DNA of 5,264 bases, from assembly GCA_025351615.1 (NCBI GenBank), contig JANXVP010000373.1:1-5264 (forward strand). The letters run 5' to 3'. Below the pieces are notes generated by a model. That model searched no databases. It was not told where the DNA came from and saw nothing but the letters and a program-made list of their open reading frames with translations. Of the stretch, positions 1 to 5,264 are shown in pieces. Made by a program: the position numbers and the translations under genes. This DNA comes from Ramlibacter sp. (lineage in GTDB: Bacteria; Pseudomonadota; Gammaproteobacteria; Burkholderiales; Burkholderiaceae_C). Position 1 is the first letter of the stretch, and the number at the start of each line of letters is the position of its first letter.

Positions 1-996
1 GACGCCGGACAAGGATCGCATCTGGATACGGTCCTTGGCATAGGCCAGCGCGTTCTGGAAAGCCACTTCGGTCAGGCCCAGCGACTGGTTGCCGACGCCC
101 AGCCGGGCGGCGTTCATCATGACGAACATTGCGGCCAGTCCCTTGTTGGGCTGCCCCACGAGCGAGCCGACGGCGCCGTCCAGCACGATCTGCGCGGTGG
201 CATTGCCGTGGATGCCCATCTTGTGCTCCAGGCCGCCGCAGTAGATGCCGTTGCGCGAGCCGGGCGTGCCGTCCTGGCCGACGTTGAATTTGGGGACGAC
301 GAACAGGCTGATGCCCTTGCTGCCCTGGGGCGCGTCGGGCAACCGGGCTAGCACCAGGTGCACGATATTTTCCGTCAGGTCGTGTTCGCCGGCGCTGATG
401 AAGATCTTGTTGCCGGTCAGCTTGTAGGTGCTGTCGGCCTGCGGCTCTGCCTTGGTGCGCAGCAGGCCCAGGTCGGTGCCGCAGTGGGCCTCGGTCAGGC
501 ACATGGTGCCGGTCCATTCGCCGCTCACCAGCCTGGGCAGATACAGCTTCTTCTGGTCGTCGGTGCCGTGCGTATGCAGGGCTTCATAGGCGCCGTGCGA
601 CAGGCCGGGATACATGGTCCAGGCCTGGTTGGCCGAGTTCAGCATTTCGTAGACGCACTGGTTGACCGCGAATGGCAGGCCCTGGCCGCCATACGCCGGG
701 TCGCAGGACAGCGCTGCCCAGCCGCCTTCGACGTACTTGGCATATGCAGCCTTGAAGCCCTTGGGCGTCGTCACCTCGTGGGTTTCGCGGTTCAGCGTGC
801 AGCCCTCTTTGTCGCCGCCGATATTCAGCGGGAAGGTGACTTCGCTGGCGAACTTGCCGCCCTCTTCCAGGATGGCGTTAATGGTCTCGACGTCGACGTC
901 GACATGCTTTGGCATGGCCTTGTATTCATCGGTAAGCTTGAGCACTTCGTGCATCACGAACTGCATGTCGCGCAGGGGCGGGTTGTAGATAGGCAT
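1..996 (-). CDS. Acyl-CoA dehydrogenase, large (about 600-residue) FadE-like family, N-terminal 332 codons (partial)
   Basis: Flavoprotein of the acyl-CoA dehydrogenase superfamily, expected to oxidise an acyl-CoA to the trans-2-enoyl-CoA in the cytoplasm and pass electrons to electron-transfer flavoprotein. The ATG at 996 opens MPIYNPPLRDMQFV, typical of the long branch that carries an extra C-terminal domain. Visible in order: the helical N-terminal domain with GGWAALSCDPAYGGQGLP (about 91-108); the middle beta domain with MCLTEAHCGTDLGLLRTKA (165-183), the flavin/substrate signature; KIFISAGEHDLTENIVHLVL (197-216); KGISLFVVPKF (227-237); LEHKMGIHGNAT (256-267); and the start of the C-terminal helical domain, MMNAARLGVGNQSLGLTE (293-310). 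The reading frame is open to base 1. The catalytic glutamate and C-terminal extension lie outside the window. The start is fixed by AAGGAG nine bases upstream, inside the end of the TetR gene, so translation is probably coupled. Automated annotation often calls this family 3-methylmercaptopropionyl-CoA dehydrogenase (DmdC), but the actual substrate cannot be read from sequence. Confidence 0.95.
   Translation of the reverse strand, partial: MPIYNPPLRDMQFVMHEVLKLTDEYKAMPKHVDVDVETINAILEEGGKFASEVTFPLNIGGDKEGCTLNRETHEVTTPKGFKAAYAKYVEGGWAALSCDPAYGGQGLPFAVNQCVYEMLNSANQAWTMYPGLSHGAYEALHTHGTDDQKKLYLPRLVSGEWTGTMCLTEAHCGTDLGLLRTKAEPQADSTYKLTGNKIFISAGEHDLTENIVHLVLARLPDAPQGSKGISLFVVPKFNVGQDGTPGSRNGIYCGGLEHKMGIHGNATAQIVLDGAVGSLVGQPNKGLAAMFVMMNAARLGVGNQSLGLTEVAFQNALAYAKDRIQMRSLSGV
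887..903. repeat. In-frame hexanucleotide repeat (TCGACG, about 2.8 copies), also a palindrome
   Basis: Bases 887-902 read TCGACGTCGACGTCGA, a perfect 16-bp palindrome built from a six-base unit, inside the acyl-CoA dehydrogenase gene. It encodes the VDVDV run at residues 32-36. Gain or loss of a unit would keep the reading frame, adding or removing one Val-Asp pair. It is probably a by-product of GC-rich codon choice and not a regulatory site. Confidence 0.5.
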
Positions 997-1002
997 GAGG
1001 GA

Positions 1003-1704
1003 TTACTCCTTGGATGGTGTCTTGTTGGATCGGCCGGCACGGGGGCGCTCGGCCGTATCGTTTCCGTACTGCTTCAGGATGTGGTCGAAGCCGGCGTTGG
1101 CGCGGGCGATCGAGCCGGGGTGCTTCAGGAACCGCGCCTCGTAATGCAGGGCCAGGATCAAGCCGTGGATTTCGAACAGCATCTGGTCGTCGTTCACGTC
1201 GGCGCGAAGATGGCCCATCTGTCGGGCCACCTGGATCGCGCGCCGCAAGGCGGAGTGCCAGGTCATGACCGAACTGACCAGCGCGTCGCGCACCGGGCCA
1301 GCGCGGTCGTCGAACTCCACCGCGCCGCTGATGAACAGGCAACCCGAATCGATTTCCACGGAAGTGCGCTGCATCCAGTTGGCGAACATCGCGCGCAACC
1401 GGGGTAGCCCGCGGGGCTGGTTCAGCGCTGGATAAAACACTTCGTGTTCGAACCGGTTGTGGTACTCGCGGATGACGGAGATCTGCAGTTCCTCGCGTGA
1501 GCCGAAATGGGCGAACACGCCGGACTTGCTCATCTGAGTTGCGTCGGCCAGCGCGCCGATCGACAGGCCTTCGAGCCCGACCTGGGTCGCCACGCTCAGC
1601 GCGGCGTCGACGATGGCTGCCTTGGTCTGCTGGCCCTTCTGCAGGGCGCGGCCGTCGCGGTCGCTGCCTCGGGAGGGCTTCAGGGGGAGTTCAGACACGG
1701 ACAT
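1003..1704 (-). CDS. TetR/AcrR-family transcriptional regulator
   Basis: A 233-residue dimeric DNA-binding repressor of the TetR family, slightly longer than the usual 190-220 because of a 25-residue polar N-terminal arm and a basic C-terminal tail (RPRAGRSNKTPSKE). The DNA-binding domain spans about residues 25-72: KAAIVDAALSVATQVG is helix 1, and LSIGALADATQMSKSGVFAHF (47-67) is the helix-turn-helix. The ligand-binding half includes SGCLFISGAVEFDDRAGPVR (120-139), typical of the TetR_C_13-like group. The gene ends six bases before the acyl-CoA dehydrogenase, so it probably controls that gene and itself. A palindrome just upstream (1720-1739) is the likely operator. The inducer is unknown; an acyl-CoA or a related hydrophobic compound would fit the neighbour but is inference. 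The ATG at 1704 has no evident Shine-Dalgarno sequence. No alternative Met precedes the HTH, though a GTG exists at codon 3, so the exact start is less certain than the identity. Confidence 0.93.
   Translation of the reverse strand: MSVSELPLKPSRGSDRDGRALQKGQQTKAAIVDAALSVATQVGLEGLSIGALADATQMSKSGVFAHFGSREELQISVIREYHNRFEHEVFYPALNQPRGLPRLRAMFANWMQRTSVEIDSGCLFISGAVEFDDRAGPVRDALVSSVMTWHSALRRAIQVARQMGHLRADVNDDQMLFEIHGLILALHYEARFLKHPGSIARANAGFDHILKQYGNDTAERPRAGRSNKTPSKE
1006..1011 (-). promoter_or_regulatory. Ribosome binding site of the acyl-CoA dehydrogenase, inside the tetR stop region
   Basis: On the minus strand AAGGAG lies nine bases before the ATG at 996. It abuts the TAA stop (1003-1005) of the upstream TetR gene. 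This strong, well-spaced site fixes the dehydrogenase start. Its position inside the last codons of the regulator suggests the two genes share one mRNA and are translationally coupled. Confidence 0.8.
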
Positions 1705-1843
1705 GGAACACGCGGAAATAAAAGAACGATCGTGCTATTTTGCCGGAATTCCTCGCCGCCGGGAAAAGAAACGTCTCGGCGTGTCCTCATGAACCGCCGG
1801 GCCGCCCCTGCGGATCGGCAACAGCGCTGCGACGTTGCGCTGG
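1705..1843. other. Intergenic spacer between the split kinase and the TetR gene
   Basis: This 139-base gap follows the kinase stop and precedes the regulator ATG. It holds the palindrome at 1720-1739 and must contain the promoter of the regulator-dehydrogenase pair unless that pair is read through from the kinase. Next to the kinase stop, 1822-1842 can fold as a six-base-pair hairpin (CAGCGC/GCGCTG, nine-base loop), but no T-run follows on the minus strand. The octamer CCGCCGGG occurs twice (1756-1763 and 1794-1801), probably by chance in this GC-rich stretch. No small gene is supported. Confidence 0.5.
1720..1739. promoter_or_regulatory. Candidate TetR operator (imperfect palindrome centred on CGATCG)
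   Basis: Bases 1720-1739 read AAAAGAACGATCGTGCTATT. The dyad centre lies between 1729 and 1730. Eight of the ten base pairs either side are complementary, including the core ACGATCGT and the flanking GA/TC and AA/TT pairs. It sits 16-35 bases upstream of the regulator's ATG, where a bound dimer would block transcription start or early elongation. A symmetrical site of about 20 bp directly in front of an autoregulated TetR gene is what the family normally uses. I could not identify convincing -35/-10 boxes around it, so the promoter itself is not called. Confidence 0.6.
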
Positions 1844-2794
1844 TCAGTCTTTTCGTCGAACGATCAATTCGGATAAATGTGCAGGATCGAAAGGCTTGGT
1901 GAGGTGCATGTCGAAGCCGGCAGCCAGCGCTTTCTGGCGGTCGTCGTCCTGCCCCCAGCCGGTCGCGGCGATCATCAACGGCCGCGCACCCCAGGGCTGT
2001 GCGCGCACCCGGCGAGCGACCTCATACCCGTTCAAACCGGGCATTCCGATATCGAGCACGAGCACGTCGGGCTGCAGGCGTAGCGCGAGCGCTGCCGCCT
2101 GGAGGCCGTCGTTCGACGTGTGCACGACGTGTCCTGCCATTCGCAGCAGTTCCGCCATGACGTCGGCCGAATCGCGGTTGTCGTCTGCCAGTAGCACGAG
2201 CCGGCTAGGCACCGCGGCCTGGCTGGCATCGCCCACCAGCTCCTCCCAACGGGAATTCGCCGCCGTGGTCGCAGACGGAAGCCGCACTACGAACCGGCTG
2301 CCGCGACCGGCGCCTTCGCTGGCCGCGGTGATCATCCCGCCGTGCAGTTCCACAAGGCCCTTGGCCAAGGCCAGCCCGATGCCCAGTCCGCCCTCCGACC
2401 GGTCGATCGCGGAGTGCTCTTGGGCGAACATGGCGAACACGGTGGCGATCGCACCCGGCTCCAGGCCGATGCCGCTGTCGGTCACGGCGAACTCCAACCA
2501 GTCGCCCTGCGCGCGGACATCCAGCGCGATGCGGCCGCCCGGGTCGGTGTACTTCGACGCGTTGTTCAGTAGGTTGGACAGCACCTGCGCCACGCGGACC
2601 GGATCGGCCATCAGCTGCGCCGCAGGGTTGTCGATGGTGGAGGTCAACGTATGGCGCTTGGCGTCGGCCAGCGGCCGAGCCGCTTCCAGGGCCGCTTCCA
2701 TCATTGACACCGCCGTGACGGTCTCATTCTTCAGCACCAGTTTGCGCTGCGTGATCCGGGCCACGTCGATCAGGTCTTCCAGCAGCCGTGCCAT
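1844..2794 (-). CDS. C-terminal half of the split hybrid kinase: DHp helix 2, ATPase domain and receiver domain
   Basis: A 316-residue reading frame opening with [15 protein letters not shown], which is DHp helix 2 and not a natural protein start. The HATPase domain follows: N-box [12 protein letters not shown] (72-83), G1 box DSGIG (106-110), and the G2-type loop [19 protein letters not shown] (135-153). A receiver domain occupies about 199-313, with acidic pair Asp204/Asp205, phospho-acceptor Asp248 in [13 protein letters not shown], Thr278 in AATGW, and Lys300 in the LTKPF loop. All are intact. The phospho-accepting histidine is missing because it is encoded in the upstream frame. In this frame a TAG lies three codons before the ATG, so translation could arise only by re-initiation at 2794. 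The sequence TAGGTAGG, four bases before that ATG, resembles a Shine-Dalgarno site. Whether a separate protein is made is unknown; alone it could receive phosphate on the receiver but could not autophosphorylate. Confidence 0.8.
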   Translation of the reverse strand: MARLLEDLIDVARITQRKLVLKNETVTAVSMMEAALEAARPLADAKRHTLTSTIDNPAAQLMADPVRVAQVLSNLLNNASKYTDPGGRIALDVRAQGDWLEFAVTDSGIGLEPGAIATVFAMFAQEHSAIDRSEGGLGIGLALAKGLVELHGGMITAASEGAGRGSRFVVRLPSATTAANSRWEELVGDASQAAVPSRLVLLADDNRDSADVMAELLRMAGHVVHTSNDGLQAAALALRLQPDVLVLDIGMPGLNGYEVARRVRAQPWGARPLMIAATGWGQDDDRQKALAAGFDMHLTKPFDPAHLSELIVRRKD

Positions 2795-4205
2795 GTGCCC
2801 TACCTACCTGCCGGCCGATCACCTCGGTGGCCCGGACCCGCGCGGCCTCACCGACCCCGGGCGAGGAAAGCAGATGCACCGCGGTGCGGATCGGCGCCAG
2901 AGGGTTGCGCAGTTCGTGGGCCAGCGTGGCCAGGAATTCGTCCTTTTGCCGGTCGGCATCCCGCAGCGTCTGGGCAACGATCTTGGATTCTTCGATATCG
3001 GTGGCGGTCCCGAACCAGCGAAGTACCCGCCCCTGCGCATCGATCTGCGGCACGGCGTTGGCATGGAACCAGCGCCAGCTGCCGTTCGCACTGCGCAGCC
3101 GGTACTCGATCTGCCAGGCGCGGTCGCCGTCGCGGGCCGCTTCCCAGACACGGCGGGCTGCCGGCAGGTCTTCCGGGTGCACGGCCGCGGTCCAGCCGCG
3201 CCCCAGCGCGCTTTCCGCGCTGAGGCCCGTGTAGGCCTGCCATTGAGAATTAAACCGTTCGAGCTGACCATCGGCTCCAGCTTCCCACGCAATCGCCGGG
3301 ATGCTGTTGGAAAAAGCCAGCAATGCTTCCTGCGCGCGATGCTGCTCGCTGACGTCGTGCCCCTGCACGAAAATCCCCTCGATGTTTCCATTGGCATCAC
3401 GCAACGGCTGGCACATGAAATCGACGAAAGCCGTGTAAGCCTGGACGTCGGGGCCGTGGTTCACGATGACGGGAACGGAGCGTCCGACGAAGGGCACCCC
3501 GGTCGCATAAACGCCGTCGAGAGAGGCGATGAAGCCTTGCTCGACCACTTCAGGAAGCGCCTGGACTACCGATTTTCCAAGCAATTCGATACCGCCCGTG
3601 AGCCGCCGATACGCCGCATTGACCTGAGTGAAAACGTGTTCCGGTCCGAGCAGCACCGCTGCGAATCCCGGCGCCTGGTCGAACAACGTTTGCAGCCATT
3701 CTTCCCTGCGGAGCAATTGCTGTTCCGACACGACGGTTTTGGTGGTTTCGATGCAGGCGCAAAACACGCCCGCAACGGCGCCGCTGTCGCCCCGGACGGG
3801 TGAGTAGGAAAATGTGAACCAGGTGTTCTCGACCCCGGCCGGGCCGCGCTGCGTGCGCAACGGCAGGTTTTCAAAATAGGGCGACTCGCCGCGCAGCGCT
3901 TGCAGCATCAGCGGCTCCAGGTCGACCCGAACTTCGGCCCAGTTCTCCAGCACCGGCCGGCCCAGCCCCGCGGGGTGCTTGGTGCCCATGATCGGAACGT
4001 AGGCGTCGTTATACAGCTGCGTCAACTGCGGCCCCCAAGCCACGAACATCGGAAAGCCGGAACCCAGCATCAGGTTGACAACCGAACGCAGCGACTGCGG
4101 CCATTGCGCCGGAGACCCCAACGGGCACTGCGCCCAGTCGTGCTCCCGCATCAACTTCGCAATGCCGCTGGCACCACCGAGAAACGCAAATTGCGGGTCG
4201 ACCAT
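2724..4205 (-). CDS. N-terminal half of the split hybrid kinase: three PAS domains and DHp helix 1
   Basis: A 493-residue frame, of which residues 1-468 are native kinase and the last 25 (from [10 protein letters not shown]) are out-of-frame tail. The first sensory domain (about 1-158) carries [20 protein letters not shown] (18-37), [19 protein letters not shown] (51-69) and the [15 protein letters not shown] end, a divergent PAS type common in soluble proteobacterial kinases. A second PAS (about 163-290) ends [14 protein letters not shown]. The third (about 297-417) is a PAS_3-like fold with [15 protein letters not shown] and the PAC segment [13 protein letters not shown]. The H-box [16 protein letters not shown] places the phospho-acceptor at His430. 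There is no LOV-type cysteine motif or obvious haem ligand, so the signal is unknown. The ATG at 4205 is preceded in frame by a TAA five codons upstream, and conserved residues begin at position 8, so the start is right despite no clear ribosome binding site. On its own this half lacks the ATPase domain. Confidence 0.85.
   Translation of the reverse strand: MVDPQFAFLGGASGIAKLMREHDWAQCPLGSPAQWPQSLRSVVNLMLGSGFPMFVAWGPQLTQLYNDAYVPIMGTKHPAGLGRPVLENWAEVRVDLEPLMLQALRGESPYFENLPLRTQRGPAGVENTWFTFSYSPVRGDSGAVAGVFCACIETTKTVVSEQQLLRREEWLQTLFDQAPGFAAVLLGPEHVFTQVNAAYRRLTGGIELLGKSVVQALPEVVEQGFIASLDGVYATGVPFVGRSVPVIVNHGPDVQAYTAFVDFMCQPLRDANGNIEGIFVQGHDVSEQHRAQEALLAFSNSIPAIAWEAGADGQLERFNSQWQAYTGLSAESALGRGWTAAVHPEDLPAARRVWEAARDGDRAWQIEYRLRSANGSWRWFHANAVPQIDAQGRVLRWFGTATDIEESKIVAQTLRDADRQKDEFLATLAHELRNPLAPIRTAVHLLSSPGVGEAARVRATEVIGRQVGRAHGTAAGRPDRRGPDHAAQTGAEE
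2799..2809. repeat. Tandem tetranucleotide duplication (CCTA, 2.75 copies) causing the kinase frameshift
   Basis: The plus strand reads CCTACCTACCT. On the coding strand this is CAG GTA GGT AGG GCA, where the family expects CAG GTA GGG CAC ATG (QVGHM). Losing one four-base unit restores the frame exactly, and the total length from 4205 to 1844 then becomes divisible by three. The downstream frame has a TAG at the repeat, so ordinary read-through cannot rescue it; a +1 or -2 shift after that point would be needed. Short tandem repeats like this arise and revert by replication slippage. Confidence 0.85.
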
Positions 4206-4276
4206 GATCGGCGAAGATTAACGGCTGGCTCCGACCGGCGAGCCTCATGCCGGCGGTGTCGTCCTTGCTGCCGTCA
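4206..4276. other. Short intergenic region between the FAH gene and the kinase
   Basis: Seventy-one bases separate the FAH stop from the kinase ATG. A weak hairpin (GGCTC at 4227-4231 with GAGCC at 4240-4244) is present but has no T-run, so it is not a convincing terminator. No sigma-70 promoter or Shine-Dalgarno site stands out before the kinase. Read-through from the upstream operon is therefore possible but not shown. Confidence 0.4.
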
Positions 4277-5125
4277 TCAAGCCTTGAAGCCGACCACGTC
4301 CTGGCGTTGCTCGCCCAGGCTTTCGATTCCAAGGGTCATCACGTCGCCCTTTTTCAGGAACAGCGGCGGCTTCATTCCCAGGCCGACACCCGGCGGCGTT
4401 CCGGTGGTGATCACGTCACCGGGCAGCAGCGTCATGAAGTGGCTGACGTAGCTCACCAGCTTGGCGCAATCGAAGATCATGGTGCGGGTGTTGCCGGTCT
4501 GCATCCGCTTGCCGTTCAGGTCCAGCCACATGCCCAGGCGCTGCACGTTTTCGAGTTCGTCGGGCGTGACCAGCCAGGGGCCGATCGGGCCGAAGGTGTC
4601 GCAGCCCTTGCCTTTGTCCCACTGCGAGCCGCGCTCGAGCTGGTATTCGCGCTCGCTCACGTCGTTGATCACGCAGTAGCCCGCCACATAAGCCTGCGCG
4701 TCTTTTTTGGGGACGTAACGGGCGCGCTCGCCGATGACGATGCCCAGTTCCACTTCCCAGTCGGTCTTGGTCGAGCCGCGCGGCAGCATGACCGGATCGT
4801 TCGGGCCCTGAATGCAACTGGTCGCCTTCATGAAGACGATCGGCTCCTTGGGGATCGGGGCGCCGGCTTCGGCCGCGTGGTCGGCGAAGTTCAGGCCGAT
4901 CGCGATGAACTTGCCCACGTTCGCCACGGGGCAGCCGAAGCGCGGTTTGCCTCGAACTAGCGGCAACTTCTCCGGGTTCTGCCTGCGCAGCCGCGCCATC
5001 ATGACGCCGCCCAGTTGCGCCGGCCCGAGGTCCGGCACCACGCCGCTCAAGTCGCGCAGCCTGCCCTCGAGATCGATCAGGCCCGGCTTTTCCTTGCCGG
5101 GGTTGCCATAGCGGACGAGCTTCAT
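4277..5125 (-). CDS. Fumarylacetoacetate hydrolase (FAH) family protein, probable 2,4-diketo acid hydrolase
   Basis: A complete 282-residue cytoplasmic metal-dependent enzyme of the FAH superfamily, which cleaves or isomerises C-C bonds in keto-acids. After a short N-terminal domain (1-65), the catalytic fold shows FIAIGLNFADHAAEAG (73-88) with the expected active-site His83. The divalent metal ligands are Glu124 and Glu126 in DWEVELGIVIG and Asp155 in INDVSERE. The substrate-loop signature KGCDTFGPIGPWLVT (173-187) and the C-terminal TTGTPPGVGLG (240-250) are both present. No key residue is missing. It follows an SDR gene by 27 bases, the arrangement seen where an SDR oxidises a 2-keto-3-deoxy sugar acid and an FAH protein hydrolyses the 2,4-diketo product (L-fuconate/L-rhamnonate type routes, LRA6-like). 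That specific role is inference. Homologues are also annotated as ureidoglycolate lyase, acylpyruvate hydrolase or 2-hydroxyhepta-2,4-diene-1,7-dioate isomerase. The start at 5125 is supported by AAGGA five bases upstream. Confidence 0.93.
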   Translation of the reverse strand: MKLVRYGNPGKEKPGLIDLEGRLRDLSGVVPDLGPAQLGGVMMARLRRQNPEKLPLVRGKPRFGCPVANVGKFIAIGLNFADHAAEAGAPIPKEPIVFMKATSCIQGPNDPVMLPRGSTKTDWEVELGIVIGERARYVPKKDAQAYVAGYCVINDVSEREYQLERGSQWDKGKGCDTFGPIGPWLVTPDELENVQRLGMWLDLNGKRMQTGNTRTMIFDCAKLVSYVSHFMTLLPGDVITTGTPPGVGLGMKPPLFLKKGDVMTLGIESLGEQRQDVVGFKA

Positions 5126-5130
5126 GTTGT

Positions 5131-5135
5131 TCCTT
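5131..5135 (-). promoter_or_regulatory. Ribosome binding site of the FAH-family gene
   Basis: On the minus strand AAGGA lies five bases before the ATG at 5125, within the 27-base gap after the SDR stop. It supports the chosen start and the reading of the SDR and FAH genes as one operon. Confidence 0.7.
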
Positions 5136-5152
5136 GTGTGAAAGCGCTGAAT

Positions 5153-5264
5153 TTAATACGTGGACCGGCCGCCGGAAAGGTCGAACACGGCCCCGGTCGA
5201 GAACGAGCAGTCCTCGGTGCACAGCCAGGCGACCATCGCGGCGACTTCTTCCGGCGTTCCGAAG
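5153..5264 (-). CDS. Short-chain dehydrogenase/reductase (SDR), C-terminal 36 codons (partial)
   Basis: The minus strand enters the window inside an open frame that reads FGTPEEVAAMVAWLC, then TEDCSFSTGAVFDLSGG, then RSTY and a TAA stop at 5153-5155. The pattern G-x-P-E-E-V-A-x-x-V-x-W-L followed by S-x-x-x-T-G-x-x-x-D-x-S-G-G is the standard C-terminus of classical NAD(P)-dependent SDR oxidoreductases, where the T-G-x-x-x-D-x-x-G-G strand closes the fold. The cofactor site and the catalytic Ser-Tyr-Lys lie off the right edge, so activity cannot be judged. Its position 27 bases upstream of the FAH gene suggests a shared pathway, with the SDR making the keto substrate that the FAH enzyme cleaves. 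Specificity is not determinable here. Confidence 0.88.
   Translation of the reverse strand, partial: FGTPEEVAAMVAWLCTEDCSFSTGAVFDLSGGRSTY

Larger units (their letters stand above)
1844..4205 (-). pseudogene. Whole hybrid sensor histidine kinase/response regulator gene, interrupted by a 4-base duplication
   Basis: The overlapping frames at 2724-4205 and 1844-2794 are two halves of one gene. Joining them by deleting one tetranucleotide unit at 2799-2809 changes the junction to [15 protein letters not shown], the normal sequence at this point in HisKA kinases. The repaired gene is 2358 bases including the stop, or 785 residues: three PAS domains (about 1-158, 163-290, 297-417), DHp with His430, an ATPase domain (about 525-645), and a receiver domain (about 668-782). 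No membrane segment or signal peptide is visible, so it would be a cytoplasmic sensor passing phosphate from His430 to its own receiver Asp717. No DNA-binding output partner is encoded here. It is called a pseudogene because the frame is broken, but the rest of the sequence shows no decay. A recent mutation, a reversible switch, or a sequence error are all possible. Confidence 0.75.

Noticed and set aside
358..1407. A 349-codon plus-strand frame
   Set aside because: It runs antisense across the dehydrogenase and TetR genes, ignoring their boundary, and resembles no known protein. Long antisense frames are expected at this GC content.
1822..1842. Hairpin just after the kinase stop, considered as a terminator
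   Set aside because: The stem is only six base pairs with a nine-base loop, and the minus strand after it (TTGCCGATCC) has no T-run, so intrinsic termination is not supported.
2795..2815. Programmed ribosomal frameshifting to join the kinase halves
   Set aside because: There is no classical slippery heptamer, the required shift is +1 or -2, and the clean tandem duplication explains the break more simply.
1740..3803. A 687-codon open frame on the plus strand opposite the kinase
   Set aside because: It is antisense to well-recognised kinase domains, its translation is Arg/Ser/Pro/Ala-rich with no recognisable domain, and it stays open only because of the same 4-base duplication; with the unit removed its two halves fall in different frames. 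It is a GC-rich shadow.
4227..4244. GGCTC/GAGCC hairpin between the FAH gene and the kinase, considered as a terminator
   Set aside because: Five base pairs with no following T-run is too weak to call.
4247..4960. A 237-codon plus-strand frame opposite the FAH gene
   Set aside because: The opposite strand encodes a complete FAH enzyme with all catalytic residues; this frame has no recognisable motif.
4416..5222. A 268-codon minus-strand frame overlapping the FAH and SDR genes
   Set aside because: It is the wrong frame of the same strand, Arg/Gly/Ala-rich, and crosses the SDR stop and FAH start.

Overview
This 5.3 kb window is GC-rich (low to mid 60s % by eye), and every real gene lies on the minus strand, so transcription runs from right to left. 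The gene content points to a betaproteobacterium, probably of the Burkholderiales (Alcaligenaceae-like, e.g. Achromobacter or Bordetella). It includes a large acyl-CoA dehydrogenase behind a TetR regulator, a soluble multi-PAS hybrid sensor kinase, and an SDR/FAH-family catabolic pair. The genus is inferred from gene style and codon use and cannot be proved from the window.

In transcription order: (1) the last 36 codons of a short-chain dehydrogenase/reductase (5153-5264). (2) After 27 bp, a complete 282-residue fumarylacetoacetate hydrolase (FAH) family protein (4277-5125) with a good ribosome binding site. This pair looks like one catabolic operon, oxidation of a keto-acid followed by C-C hydrolysis. 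The closest known logic is the non-phosphorylating deoxy-sugar acid pathways, but the substrate is not proven. (3) After 71 bp, a soluble hybrid histidine kinase (PAS-PAS-PAS-DHp-CA-REC) that is split into two overlapping reading frames (2724-4205 and 1844-2794). (4) A 139 bp spacer carrying a TetR-type palindrome. (5) A 233-residue TetR-family repressor (1003-1704). (6) After only 6 bp, the first 332 codons of a roughly 600-residue acyl-CoA dehydrogenase (1-996, running off the left edge).

The most notable feature is the kinase. A tandem tetranucleotide duplication (2799-2809) shifts the frame inside the DHp domain, between the phospho-accepting His430 of helix 1 and the start of helix 2. 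Removing one 4-base unit restores a seamless 785-residue hybrid kinase in which every catalytic motif is intact. The lesion therefore looks recent, or is a slippage-prone switch, or is a sequence error. The duplication also puts a Shine-Dalgarno-like sequence just ahead of an ATG that opens the downstream half.

The regulator and dehydrogenase form a second, tightly coupled unit. The palindrome upstream of the regulator is the likely operator, making the pair autoregulated and probably induced by an acyl-CoA-type or related ligand (inference). I saw no RNA genes, insertion sequences, CRISPR arrays, attachment sites or other evidence of a new multi-gene system.
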